Positions 1 to 11,640 of a stretch of DNA of 64,000 nt are shown here, one piece after another. The number at the start of each line of letters is the position of its first letter. Position 1 is the first letter of the stretch. A program made the translations under genes and the position numbers. The stretch is from Cliona cf. orientalis. Its lineage: Eukaryota; Porifera; Demospongiae; Clionaida; Clionaidae. The notes beneath the pieces were generated by a model. That model made no database searches. It was not told the origin of the DNA and saw only the letters and a program-made list of their open reading frames with translations. The DNA is taken from assembly GCA_963930775.1 (NCBI GenBank), contig OZ005689.1, positions 6,363,569 through 6,427,568 on the forward strand. Reading direction: 5' to 3'.

Positions 1-22
1 GATAGCTATAACCGTTATAACA

Positions 23-241
23 TTAATGGGCATAGGTGTCTGGCCGGTAAATGTGTCCAGTTCTGCTACAATTTGCTATGACATTGTCAATGGGTCCAAA
101 ATGGACTGGATCAGTTTTAATTCCTTTATGAGTCTCATTGTAAAAGCAAGCATGGTAACAATTATCCCATGGTAAAACTAAATGGCCAATTTTGGATTGA
201 ACCTGAAAGAAAAGCTCGCAGGATGCAATGTAGCCATTATC
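23..241 (-). other. unassigned open frame, 72 codons
   Basis: An open frame without a start Met runs through three Cys residues and short motifs such as LVLPWDNCYHACFYNE before a TAA. It lies just 3' of the last visible exon of gene 1. If spliced in phase from gene 1 it would be read in another frame and stop quickly, so it is probably not part of that gene. It may be a transposon remnant or chance. I recognise no family. Confidence 0.2.
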
Positions 242-306
242 CTATCTTATCTTAGTTTGGAGGTGTTGTTTTAACTTGCATGCAGACAGCATTTGTATAT
301 ACTCAC

Positions 307-3300
307 CATCGTTATCTATGATAGTAATCGGAATGGATTGTGGAAGAATCACGATAGGCACTGTCGTCCCTTGTTGAGCATCAATGATCAGCCGAGATAT
401 CTGAGTTCCATCAGAAACTCTATCATCCATGGCATAGATTGTTTTGCACGTTATTATCCTGCCCCCTTGAAATTCAAACAATTCTTGACCATATCCTACT
501 TCATCATCTATTATTATAGATGCATGGGTGCATGACATTGTGAGACAGTTGTATTGTATTGCTGCATAATAGGACTGTAGATAGCTGATTTTAGGTCATA
601 CAAGAGATACAGTATAAGAAATAAAAGAGTGCAATTCTAGAAATTGACATTATTATAGCATTGTTTCATGCATGCACTATTGTTCCACTAGCTAGCTGTT
701 ATAGTCTGGTGGGAAGGATAGCATAAGAGATTGATAACTACTATATTGAGGACATTATCACATGCACATAGCTGCACTCATACACACACACACACACACA
801 CACACACATAAACACACACAGTTTGTAGATACAATTATGCACACAAATGTGATACCAAGTGATTCAGTCCTGATGGTGAGTGGTATGTAGTCGAATGGAT
901 CCAGTGGCAGTCCTTCGGGTTTAATGTCTACACAAACTTTTTGATTTTCTCCACCTTCAGTCAGGATCACGGAGGAATTTGTGTCTATAAATCCTAACAG
1001 CACAGCTGTATATAGGATGAAGAAAGTGATAATAAACCTACCTGGTCCTTTGTCTGGGTTTAAAGCCACATTACATTAGATACACAAAAGATGTGATATG
1101 GCAGGGGATAATGTAAGGCTTTAGATGAAGCCACATAATAAGTCCCATTTGCACAAGACCGTTTCTATGATAAATAATTACAATGAGCTTTGGGCTGTGA
1201 AATTAAACTGATACACTGTTAGCTATCTAGTAGAATATTATCTATATTATAGCTAGTACAATAATATGTCGTGTATTTTCTTACAATCATCATCTATTAT
1301 TCTAACTTCGACTCGGTTGGGATGCACTGTCCTTGCTTTCCGCGGACTGAACTCTGGCAGTGATGGGAATGATACAAAGAAGATCTCAATACTTTCACCG
1401 GATTGATCCCCCCTCAGTTGAGTGGCAATTGGGAGTTCATTTGTCTCATTTGTGAATACATAAACATGGTCAGTATTAGGCGTATAATCTGTAAAGTGAC
1501 ATCTTACAAATTATAACATAGACAAGAATTTTATTATTTATAACAGTTGTTACCCATTTCATTAAGTGGTGTTCCTTCAGTAATAGTAACTCGAAAGCTG
1601 ATGTCTGGTTCATTTTGACCGTTCTTGATGATGGACAGCATACTTGGCAAATCTCCCCCTTCGGTAATCATCAACAGAGGTGTACTAAAGTTAAACAGAA
1701 CCTCTACAAAAGATAATAATAATGATAATCTTCAGATAATATGCAATCATAATTAATTTATATCTAATCAATCCCTATCTTTCAGTATTTTCACACTGAA
1801 AGGCAGCTTAAGAGCTAGATAGAAAGCCTTAAAATGAGACTAAGCGAGGACAACTATTATTATCGTCAGCGGTGATTTTATAACTAGCTTTTCTACAAAT
1901 CTAGAGTGGGCCTGAATCCCCAGTGAAATAGATCTAATCAAGGTTGAAGTACTTACTTAGTGTGACCAACAGAAGTACTATAATATCAGGGTGGGCCCAT
2001 GCATGCCTCCTCACATGTTCTGGGCCCTCAGGCCCCCCCCCCCCCACACTTAAACCCATCACGGAATTTATTACGAATGCATGTGTGTGCATGTTAATTA
2101 ATTTTCTCACCATCATTGTCGTGTAGGAGTACTGCACTAGCACAACGGTCGTCTGGGTCCTCAATGACACCAGTGTATATGATGAAGATTTCATCGTTTT
2201 CTGCAATGGCATCATCCACCACTTCCAGTGTAAGTGATGCTTCAATCTGTTCTGGTTCAAATTGAAGATTGTATTCTCGTGTCAAGAAATCACCATCTAT
2301 TGACATTTTAGTGCATGTGAGTCTACTCCCATAATAATTACTGTATTATTAAACCACCCTGCAGTAGCAAGGGTGATTTTCTCATGCATAGCTACAAATT
2401 CAAAAAGTAGCTAGGTGCCAGACATGTGACTGCAGACAGCTGTTTTGTGCAGTGCAGTACTATAGGTGGGCCCGCCACCTCAATAAAAGACCTAAGACAC
2501 CAAGAAAGCTTAAATTTAATGAATTTAGAGTCCTAAAGCATTATAAAAACTCCCAAAACATTATTCACTGGAATCAGCCCAAACTAGGCTTCGTTAAGGA
2601 TCAGTGCACGTGATCACACTTAATGCTCATGCAGAGACTCTTAATCTTAAGGTCATAATATTATTATCATGATGATAATTATGACTGATAATTATGATTA
2701 TTATGAAAAGTACGTGTACATGTACCTAGCTCTTTGCTTATTGCTTCAAAATTTAATAAAGTACATAATATTATTCTGGGTCAAAGATCATAGAGCAAGA
2801 ATGTTTGATATATACCTTCAGCGGGATCTATTTGGCTTTCATTAAGTCCATTGAGTAGCCTTGACAGAGAAGTGTTGCACTGTGTCTGTTGTCGCTTATA
2901 ACCCTCAATGGTAGTGATAAATACAGTCAAGCTCATGATCATGGAGGAATCTCGATTTTGTCTTCGCACAAAAATTAGCCGACTGGATCCCTCAGTTATT
3001 GTGATGTCACTTTCAGCCACCTGTACTCCTGCAAAGAAGGACCGTGATCTGTGAAACTTGAACTATACATTTAATGGACATGCATTTAATACTGAAATGT
3101 AAGTAGCTAGCTACTGATGTTTGAGATGTACTTTTCTGAGTATTTAAGGCTGTGTACAGTCAGTAGATAGCTGTATGTTCTCTCGTGTTATATCCTATAG
3201 CTATAGCTACATTATTATACAAATCTTGAACTTGATAATAATATAACTGTATAGGGTAAGATATAATAATTATAGCTATACCTATAGCTATATATACTCT

Positions 3301-3628
3301 GCTAGCAATTGCTAGCTAGCTACAAAATGAACCCCGTATTCAAAGATTTAATACTGTGCTATGTGGCTTGGCATGATGATTCATTTTGCAATCTACATGA
3401 AGTTTAAACTTGTGTCCGACTAGCTAACTGTCAGCACTATAGGCCTTTATGCACACTCCAAGTACACACCCCTTTTAGTCACCATGATAGCTACACCCAC
3501 TAAACTCTATAGCTATCAAAAATTAAATTATTGTCATACGAAATACCTTTAACAATGGTCCAGGAGGAGATGAATGCACAAGATAGCACCGTGAAAACCA
3601 TGAGTGTACTTGTTCTTAGCTCAACCAT
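307..3628 (-). CDS. Gene 1: secreted or membrane Calx-beta protein, 3' end outside window
   Basis: Seven exons on the minus strand: 3547-3628, 2816-3028, 2111-2296, 1554-1703, 1285-1488, 856-1005, 307-507. All introns are phase 1 with GT/AG ends. Exon 1 encodes a signal peptide starting MVELRTSTLMVF with a hydrophobic core, and the ATG is the first in that frame. The following exon pairs encode three Calx-beta domains (about residues 28-160, 161-278, 279-395), recognised by ITEG/LTEGG turns in the first half and the closing IIDDD or IDND acidic motif in the second. Calx-beta domains are Ca2+-binding extracellular or cytosolic beta-sandwiches. The first domain has an insertion with a Cys between its halves. 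By analogy with gene 2, a fourth domain, a transmembrane exon and a tail probably lie beyond base 1. Function is unknown; adhesion or recognition is inferred from the domain type. Confidence 0.75.
780..822. repeat. (CA)n microsatellite
   Basis: A nearly pure run of about 15 CA dinucleotides lies in the intron downstream of the gene 1 exon at 856-1005. Confidence 0.9.
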
Positions 3629-5756
3629 CTTTACTAAGCCTGCTCAATGGATGATTTAGCTCAAGACATGCACTTCGTCTGCAAGCTAGGTTAATGATGT
3701 ACATGCAAATGGGACCTCCCACCAATGTCTTGCATAATAATTCATAGCCATAATACTCAAACAGTTCATGAATAAATGATCATGAATTTAATAGAGTGGG
3801 AGATCCATTGAGAGAATGTCCCTCCCCTCTCAAATCAGTAATAATAATTGTTTTACTAGATACAGACGCTATAAGAATTATTATGGGGGACCATGCAGCT
3901 AAAGTTAATGAATATCTATAGGTCTTGAATATATCTGATGGTCCAGTGGTTATGACTATAACATTAATTTTATGGGTATGCGTTTACAGTTTTTTCATGC
4001 TCTTTAATACTACTGTGTTATAACAGGCTGAAATTTTCCAAAAGAGCGTCCGAAAATTGCTGTCGTCCGAAGATCAATCTCTTACTCTACCATAGCTATA
4101 TAGGATGCTAAACTCAGAAATTTATGGCCCATAAATGGGGTTTTGGAGCACTAATTTGTGAAAATTTGACCAGAATTCCATACACCTTAGAACTTGGATG
4201 CTTTAGGTTAGCACATTGACGATCCTTTACCGAACATTCAGAATATCATGGCGCACGTGGAATGTGACGACCCTTTACCGAACACTCTGAATGCCTACAC
4301 GTGGCATACTTTCTAAAATTGTGGTATAGGGACATAATTTATAATAATATGGCTCTACTATGTATAGCTAATCTAGCTGGCTAGCTATGTGGCAAGTAGC
4401 TACTGTAAAGAATTCATACTTAGCTCCAGAACATGCTACAGATAATTACATGTATAGTCAAACACAAAAGCCATAGCTACTGAGTAGCTATACAGCTCAG
4501 ATATTGATCACATGGTCTAGTAAGCCCAGCCCAGTAGCTAAGTTGCCCTTTTGGCCACATTTTTTCATGGAAAGAAGTCTTCTAAATAAATGATATTCCA
4601 GATCTATCTCCAAATACAGTGTAGTAGCTACAGGGAGCTATATAGACTAGCTATTACATAACTGTCGAGATAACGCCAAAATAGTGTGCCACTGCACTGT
4701 GCGCTACAAAATAGAGTGGATTTATATAAGAACTAAGGTGAGTGGTCCAGACAGTCTTGAGGTGGCCCTGGAAATGAGAAAGAAAGAAGAAAGGTTGACA
4801 AATGGCCTATTTTTTGAACATCTGGTTCTGACGTGTACAATTGTTTTGATGAATGATCGTGGTCTTGTTAGATGCACAATTTGCTGGAGATTCTGATTTT
4901 CACACTTAAAAATTTCACAAAATTAGATATTTGGGTATTTGTAATGTATTTAATACATATATTATGGCATATCTGGGCCATCCCTACTTATAAAGTCTAC
5001 CGACTCTATGATTATTATGATAGGATATGAGAAAGGGATCGACCACCATAAATCTAATTACCTCGATACCTACTCATTAAATATTATTACCCCGTGCGCA
5101 TGCGCAAGGGGGTGAAGTAATTGGTTGTGTCGTTGTCTTCGTCGTGAGCACAAAAATCGCCATATCTCGAGACCTAGGCACCTGAGCGACTTGCTAGCAC
5201 AACGAATCAGTCGAATTTGGCGAAAAACTGCCTTCAGTATGCTTCGAATCGAGGAACACGATCAACGAGCGTCACAAAATGTAATAGTGCCTTTTTGCTA
5301 ACCATCGTAGCCACGGCTATGGACAGTGCCTACATAATCAAGAGTATAGACATAATGCATAGCTTTCTGCTCATGCGCACAACTAGTATATGAACTGGTA
5401 AGGATCGTCGACATGTTCTGCTCGTGACTATAATCTCTGCTATCCCCTATGGAACCGTGAATCTGACCTAAGATAATACAACAAAATATACATGTACAAT
5501 GTGATGTATTATTGATCATGATATTCTAATCCTATAACAAATAATTCCTATAATTCACTATAGGAACTATCACAAGATCTATAATAGTATGTATATACTC
5601 TAATGGACTAACTTGGGGTGAATTTTTTATACTCTTGTTTGTATACTATGTTGTATTATAGAGCTAGTATGGAAAATAATATTATCATTGTGATCTTCAT
5701 TATCTAATTCTTGATTCATTAATAAATTTGATTGGGTTAAAAAGAAGCAGCGTTTC
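3629..5756. other. intergenic between genes 1 and 2
   Basis: No convincing coding exon was found on either strand. The stretch holds a close pair of the motif TGACGAYCCTTTACCGAACA (near 4213 and 4264) and a partial inverted copy of a dispersed element (5086-5465). It should contain the promoter of gene 1 and the 3' UTR of gene 2. Confidence 0.6.
5086..5465 (-). mobile_element. MITE family B, inverted truncated copy
   Basis: This is the reverse complement of the element at 15655-16244. It begins ATTACCCCGTGCGCATGCGC, the mirror image of the GCGCGCGGGGTAAT end of the other copies, and shares the internal block around the Cys-free sequence CATATCTCGAGACCTAGGC. The other end, near 5465, lacks the AGCTCTGTAGA terminus, so the copy is truncated. 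Confidence 0.6.
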
Positions 5757-6150
5757 TTAGAAGATTAAATTTGAGGATGAAGAATTTTTATCACTTATAA
5801 GTGTGTTTTCTGGATTTGTTGAAGTTCTGCGTTTTGGATTCACATTCTCATATTTTGGTGGCGGTTCTTGGGACGTTGACTGCCTTACATCATCGTAGGT
5901 AACACTTTCCATGTGATTACCTCCATGATCATATTCTCTTTTCTCTAGATAAATTAAATAACCATATTATAATCTGTGATGATGATAGAAATTAAACTCA
6001 CTCATTATGACTAATACAATAGTCAATGTAACATTTATGGCAAATGATAAAATTAGTAGAATGGCCAATGTGATTGCTGCAACTCCTGAAGAACCAATAC
6101 CTCTTTGAAGTTCCGCTAGTTTTGAGTGATAAATTCGAAGGAGGGAGGGA

Positions 6151-6233
<83 letters not shown>

Positions 6234-9200
6234 AATATATTGAGAAGGATGGAGACTACCTATCAGCCATGCATATGATACTTACATGTGGCTGTCATAG
6301 TCACAGGTTGTTGCCGGAGAACATCTATTTCAATGAATTGTTGCCGAAATCTGATATTGTAATTAATATTTTGGTTCAGTGGCATCATCAGTTGGATAGT
6401 AAAACTTGTAAATGCCTCATTTATCATAGTTGAGAGTATCACATCAAAGCATACTATCGGACTTAGGGTATTTAGAATGACTTGATTCAAAGTGAGTTCA
6501 ATAGCTCCTGTAATTAAACAAAATTAGCAAGTAGCGTGCTGTAATAAAATTCTATAGTACTATTGCATACCATCGCTAGCATTTGGAGAGACCATTAGTT
6601 CCAGAAGTAGGAGCTTTGTTGGATCAATATCTTCAGAATTGAGGTCGAAAATTCGCACACATACATTACGACGTAAGCCCTCAGTTACGTTCGTTCTGTT
6701 CTCCGTAAAACCAACTTCAACTACAAAAAAGTTATCATTGATGCCATCAGCAATATTAAATTTTTTGAAAAACTTAATTATCACTCACAGTCATTGTCGT
6801 ATATTGCAATTTCAATAGGCCCTCCCTCCACAGAAGTGAGATGCCCTTTGGCATTGATTGCCTCCACTGAAACGGAAACATTAAATTCCTTTCGTTCTTC
6901 TGAAAACACGGAGTCATCAGGTACATAAACTTCTACAGGTACATCAGTCTCAATCGTTGACGGATGAAAGATCAATTCTGTGGGGATGCTAACATCGTCC
7001 AAACCTATAATAATATTATTATTATGAGAAGTCTGTGTAGCTAAGAACTGTAAAGTTGGATTTAATTTATTGATTACTTGCTGAACTTGTCCGGGCGTTT
7101 ACTTTAAGTGTGACATTGTAGGTCAGTGATGTGTTGCCAGTTTTTTGAAAATTGATTACACAAATTACCCTCTCACCCTCCGAAGCCACGATGATTGAAT
7201 TGGAACTGATGATAAAATTGACCTCTATAGTGTTATTAAGTAAAATTAATAAAGCAGTAATGATATTCTTTTGATACTTACTATCATCGTCAAGAATAGT
7301 GAGTGGGATCCTGCTAGGAAAGAGCTCTATTGGAACAGTGCTATCACTACCTTCGAATTCGCTGATGACAATATGAGTGGAGCGAGTCCCTTCAGATATC
7401 CCATTATCCATTGTTGAAATAGTCGTACAATTTTTCAAAATTCGTTCAAACATAAGTTGGCATCTACCTAACTCCACAGGTGTCCCTGAATGTTAAGAAT
7501 GATTTCGGATCCTTGAATGAGCAATGAAGATTGTATTTAATATCGATCTCTATAGGTACAGTAACACTTAATGTATGTCCAGAGACATGAATGTAATCCA
7601 TAGATACTATACTGTAACAGTGGAATCCACTGTACGCCCCTGAAATGAGGACACCTCCTTTAATCAGGACACTTTAAGCTGTCCCAAGGGAGTCCAGAAT
7701 AGGGTGGGTTCCACTGTTACTCCAAATAAAGTTAGTATAATTATGTGACTAACTGACTCCACCTGGAATATCTGGCTCTATTTCGACATTAATTACAAAA
7801 GCATCAAACGGGTCCAACATCAATCCTTCTTCCTTGACCTCGAGACAGATAGTCTGAGCTGGATCTCCCTCGACAATAGTCACTGATGAATTGTCATTTG
7901 AGAAGCCAATCACAACAGCTGCATATATATAATACAGGTATGACGTGTGGGTCATGTAGTATGAGAGCATGCATGATGCTGCAAATTTGATACATATAAT
8001 ATTATGTAGGCTATAGGGGGAGGGAAATTTTTGTAACTAATTGGGTTAGTAATGTAAAGTATGGCCACTAACTCACGTACAATCATCATCGATTATGATA
8101 ACAGTCACACTGCTTGGAGATACGATGTCAGCAGAGATTGGTTGTGAACTTGGTAGTACTAGAGTTAGATTAAAGGACTCAATGCCTTCTCCAGATCGAT
8201 CCCCAATCAATTGAATCCCAATTGGTAGTGCAAATATCTCATTTGAGAATACATACTGAGTTTGACTGACTCTATAATCTGCGTATAATGTCAACAATAC
8301 TTGTTGTAATACAATACTCTCCCCCCACACATACCGTTTTGATTCTGAAACGTTGAAGTCAGCACTACGTCAACAGTGATATTCCCCTGATGCTGGCCGG
8401 TCTTGTTGATAAAGAGCTGACTTGGCAGATCTCCTCCCTCACTGATGACCAGCTCTGGTGTACTGAAGTTGAACTGAACAGCTGCATTATAATTGCATAA
8501 TGTGGAAGCATAACAGAATATGTATTAATAATAAGCCTTAGAATAACTATATATAGGCACCAGCCCTTGCTTTGCATGTGGCACTACATGTAGCTACAAT
8601 CAAGTTCTTGAAGCATGTGTTTGTTCGTATAGCATCCATGGAGAGCAGTGCCATTAACAGAGCAGTGCCATTAACGGTATATATAAACAAGAAAAGTTCA
8701 AACATAGCAGTTACTCTGCTATAGACGTGCCACTAGAACTTCATGCCACAGCTCACATACAGGCGATTGAGAGTCAGTGGAAGAGAAAAAATCTCAGGAC
8801 CAAGCCGGAATTTGAACCCGGGCCAGATACTCTTGTTGATACCAATTGCGCGTACATGTGCATTTAAGCTACTGGACTCTGATGGCAGTTGAGCGTAAGA
8901 TTGGTGGTATACATTCTAGTTCAAATCTGGCTTCAGTTCTCAATCTCAGTGATGATGTGACTCAACTGCTACATGCTGCAGCAGCTTGAGTTCATAGCCG
9001 AGTCATTTCCAATCATGGTTACCGTACTATGATGACTGGGTTGCCAGAAGATCAGAGGTGAAGTAGTTGCCAGGTCTGATCTATTTTCTAGGATGTAGCT
9101 ATACTCGTATGTTTTACTGAAGCATTACCAGAGTCAGACTCTCACTAGAGAGCTGAATGCTCATGCAGCTGTCAGTGGGTGATCTTGATTTAATATACCA

Positions 9201-9519
9201 ATTAAACTCCAAAAGTCTGTAGCTGAGATTAGCCCCAATTCTATTATAGTTGATATAGGCTGTAGGTTGAGTGCCGCATATCATACACATGCTCTGCTAT
9301 GCCTCATTATACCTACTGTAAAGAATAACTGCATGGTCAGTGATATGTCACCATGATTCTATATACAAATGTGATATTGATAAGCACTTTATACTTGCAT
9401 ACATGAATGATCTGGGGACACCAGTAGCTAATATCTCAACTCATCCACTTACCTTCAAGCTTCTTGCAATTGAATAGTACAATAAATAAAGCCACAGCAT
9501 AACGTAATAAGATGACCAT
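5757..9519 (-). CDS. Gene 2: single-pass Calx-beta receptor with tyrosine-motif tail
   Basis: Eleven exons: 9453-9519, 8335-8481, 8081-8278, 7763-7918, 7282-7467, 7078-7224, 6789-7004, 6571-6720, 6286-6507, 6002-6115, 5757-5944. They sum to 1791 nt, that is 596 aa plus stop, with phase-1 introns throughout. Residues 1-22 are a signal peptide (MVILLRYAVALFIVLF). Residues 23-137, 138-251, 252-372 and 373-496 are four Calx-beta domains, each split over two exons at the same place. Residues about 500-530 are a transmembrane helix, and 535-596 a basic-then-polar cytoplasmic tail. The tail has VTYDDV (Tyr551), which fits the ITIM consensus, and PPPKYENV (Tyr566), which contains a PPxY WW-binding motif and a YxN SH2-type motif. 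The start of exon 5 is the least certain boundary. Likely role: cell-surface adhesion or recognition receptor. No known orthologue is named. Confidence 0.8.
6150..6229. repeat. (GA)n microsatellite
   Basis: About 40 GA repeats lie in the gene 2 intron. On the coding strand they read (TC)n and end about 35 bases upstream of the acceptor of the transmembrane exon (6115). Confidence 0.95.
7615..7719. mobile_element. MITE family D (CAGTGGAA ends)
   Basis: A 105-bp palindromic element starts TAACAGTGGAATCCAC and ends GGTTCCACTGTTA, within the intron between exons 4 and 5 of gene 2. A related copy lies at 35191-35369. TA at both ends and the CAGTGGAA terminus suggest a Tc1/mariner or pogo-type element, by inference. 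Confidence 0.65.
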
Positions 9520-10446
9520 CTTGTAAAATATTAGCTAGCTATATCCAATCAAGATGAAGTGCAGATTGTACTACACTTACATGTATGTAGGAGTGAACTG
9601 GCATAATATCTCCTGGGAGTTAGTACGTCTACGCATGACATTGTGTAAGCTGCATGCCACGCCACGGTATCAGGTGTACTCTCAGAACTCATTTAACAGC
9701 TAGACTCAGTATAGTTTCAACAAATCAAAATGTAATTTTATAGTGGATCTAATATTTCCACGTCATTCCTTATATACATAATTGGACTTCTATAGCATCA
9801 TCATGTGAATGAGCATCAACATGACTCCATTAATTGCCATGACATTGTTGTTACTGAAAACTAACTATTTAACATACTTGTACATACAAAATTGTCCTGA
9901 ATTTATGTTTCACTCGTCTGACCACACCTTGAATATGCTTGTCCAGTTTGGGATCCTCATCTCTTTAAGATATGAAGTCGTTGGAGGATGTAGAGAAGTT
10001 TGGCTGTAAGCTTGCTGCAGCTGCCCACCAGTGGGAGAGTCTGATTATCAGGAGCTGTTGGACTTGTTTGCACTTGAGGAGCACAGACTGCATTGATTTG
10101 AAGCTTGAAGAAAGGTCTTAGGGGTATATAAAACAATTTATGCCACACTTTTTGTATGGGTACTCAGAATGGGTCGAAACTAGGGATTTGACCTTGGGGA
10201 ATTTTGATTCACACCTTACAATTAAAGTCACGGCACTTTGAAAAATTTCCCCATAATTATGATTGTAATTGTATAGGGCCGCCCACGCGCTACGTGAGGG
10301 GCGGGGCTACGAGCTCGCGCACATAAACGTGACGACCTCTACCCAATTTGGTCAAAACTGTGAATACAGGATGCCTGCTTGAATTTTTATGACTCTGTAG
10401 TATCATCCAGCTTGGCTATGTGGTGATTTCTTGACAATTTTTTCTG
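9520..10446. other. intergenic upstream of gene 2
   Basis: No exon is supported. It includes the presumptive promoter of gene 2 and, near 10280-10340, a short GC-rich patch containing GTGACGACCTCTACC, a form of the recurring GACGACC(C)TTTACC motif. Confidence 0.5.
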
Positions 10447-10934
10447 CTTAGGGGGCTTGTCCAAAGTCCTTGTGGAAAACTTAACGTCATGACATTAACT
10501 TTTTAGCTACCACCCACCCTCCCTCTCTTAACGTCACAGCGTTTCAGCATACTTCGACACTGAAACTCTGATTCTGCTCCATTTAGCCTACACATTAATA
10601 TTGGTATTCACTTGTATTCTACAGTGCTAGCTTTGCCTTCATGGATTCATCAGTGCATAGCTACCTGTACTTCTTTGACAGTTTCTTGCTTGCCTGTAGC
10701 TAGCTACGTGTACACTTTTAGCTGTGTAGTGCTTGATACAGCTGTCACTAATTTTGACACTGCCGCTGAGGCATGTCTAGACTTGTTCAACCACAAGAAT
10801 GCATAATCACAACTGAAGCTAAAATCTGCTGACACTGATGCAGTTATAAAACGTCATGGACCAAGACTCCCCCCCCCCCCCAACGTCATAATGACGTTAA
10901 TTTTTCCACAAGAATTTTGGATAAGCCCCCTTAG
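10447..10934. mobile_element. non-autonomous element with about 50-bp terminal inverted repeats
   Basis: The left end reads CTTAGGGGGCTTGTCCAAAG and continues through CTTGTGGAAAA and AACGTCATGA. The right end is its near-perfect reverse complement (TTTTTCCACAAG through GGATAAGCCCCCTTAG). No transposase is visible inside the 488 bp, so this is a non-autonomous DNA transposon. Confidence 0.7.
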
Positions 10935-11165
10935 TGTGTGGGCTCCTTAAAAAATACAGCAGAATTTTTTATTTGGGCATTACATGTACATGTACACGTG
11001 CTATAATCGGATGACAAAATAATTATTATGAGCTAATCACTAAATAACTCTAGGGTATTAACTAATAACAAGCAGTAACTAGGTGCTTCCTTCTATCACA
11101 TACTAATGTTATTGTAGGCACCATTGGTATTATCAATGTTTCCATTGTATAAACTTCATGTCCAT
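10935..11165. other. no feature seen
   Basis: AT-rich sequence with no supported exon or repeat, between an inverted-repeat element and a short tail-like open frame. Confidence 0.4.
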
Positions 11166-11300
11166 TTAATTGATTGTTGCTTTGTCAACGGATGTGCCAG
11201 TACCCTGGGAGCTTTTACTGGAATCCGTGGCTGCTGCTGGATCAGTTATTTCTTTATTATTAACGTTCTGATTGTTTACATTATCAGTCGGGTTTCCCAT
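11166..11300 (-). other. tail-like open frame, possible orphan exon
   Basis: A 44-codon frame begins MGNPTDNVNNQNVNNKEITD and ends VDKATIN before TAA. Its polar Asn/Ser/Thr/Asp composition resembles the cytoplasmic tail of gene 3. It lies 3' of the transmembrane exon of the pseudogene at 14904-17700, on the same strand, with the retrotransposon between. An AG directly before the ATG could act as a phase-0 acceptor. It could equally be chance. Confidence 0.25.
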
Positions 11301-11640
11301 CTGTTCACTGCTAGGTTATTCTTGTGACTAGCAATATGACTCTCGGACTGATTGCCTCAGGTAGTTTTTCATACTGTGTTTTATGTTCAACCTGTGCAGG
11401 TTTTTTTGTTTTTTGTATTGTGTATAATATTTCATGTCCAAAGTTACGACAAAGGATGCACAAATAGCAGATATTATGCTAACACAAGTGAGCACCCTTG
11501 CTATACAAAGAAACTAATAAAAATAATAATACAGTAGCTACAAGAGAAATGACATAACCCGTAAAGGTAATACATTACAGTTTAGTACACGACTATATCT
11601 TACGAACAAAATTAGCTATATACAGTAGCTAACATAAAAC

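Noticed and set aside
4684..4896. 70-codon plus-strand frame
   Set aside because: No recognisable motif, signal peptide, splice context or homology in the window; likely chance.
7468..7560. Extra upstream coding sequence for gene 2 exon 5
   Set aside because: The frame KDPKSFLTFRDTCGV runs into a stop and is out of frame with the Calx-beta half that follows.
8790..8870. Possible tRNA on the minus strand with GGGTTCAAATTCC
   Set aside because: Only a B-box-like piece is present; no cloverleaf or A-box at the proper distance.
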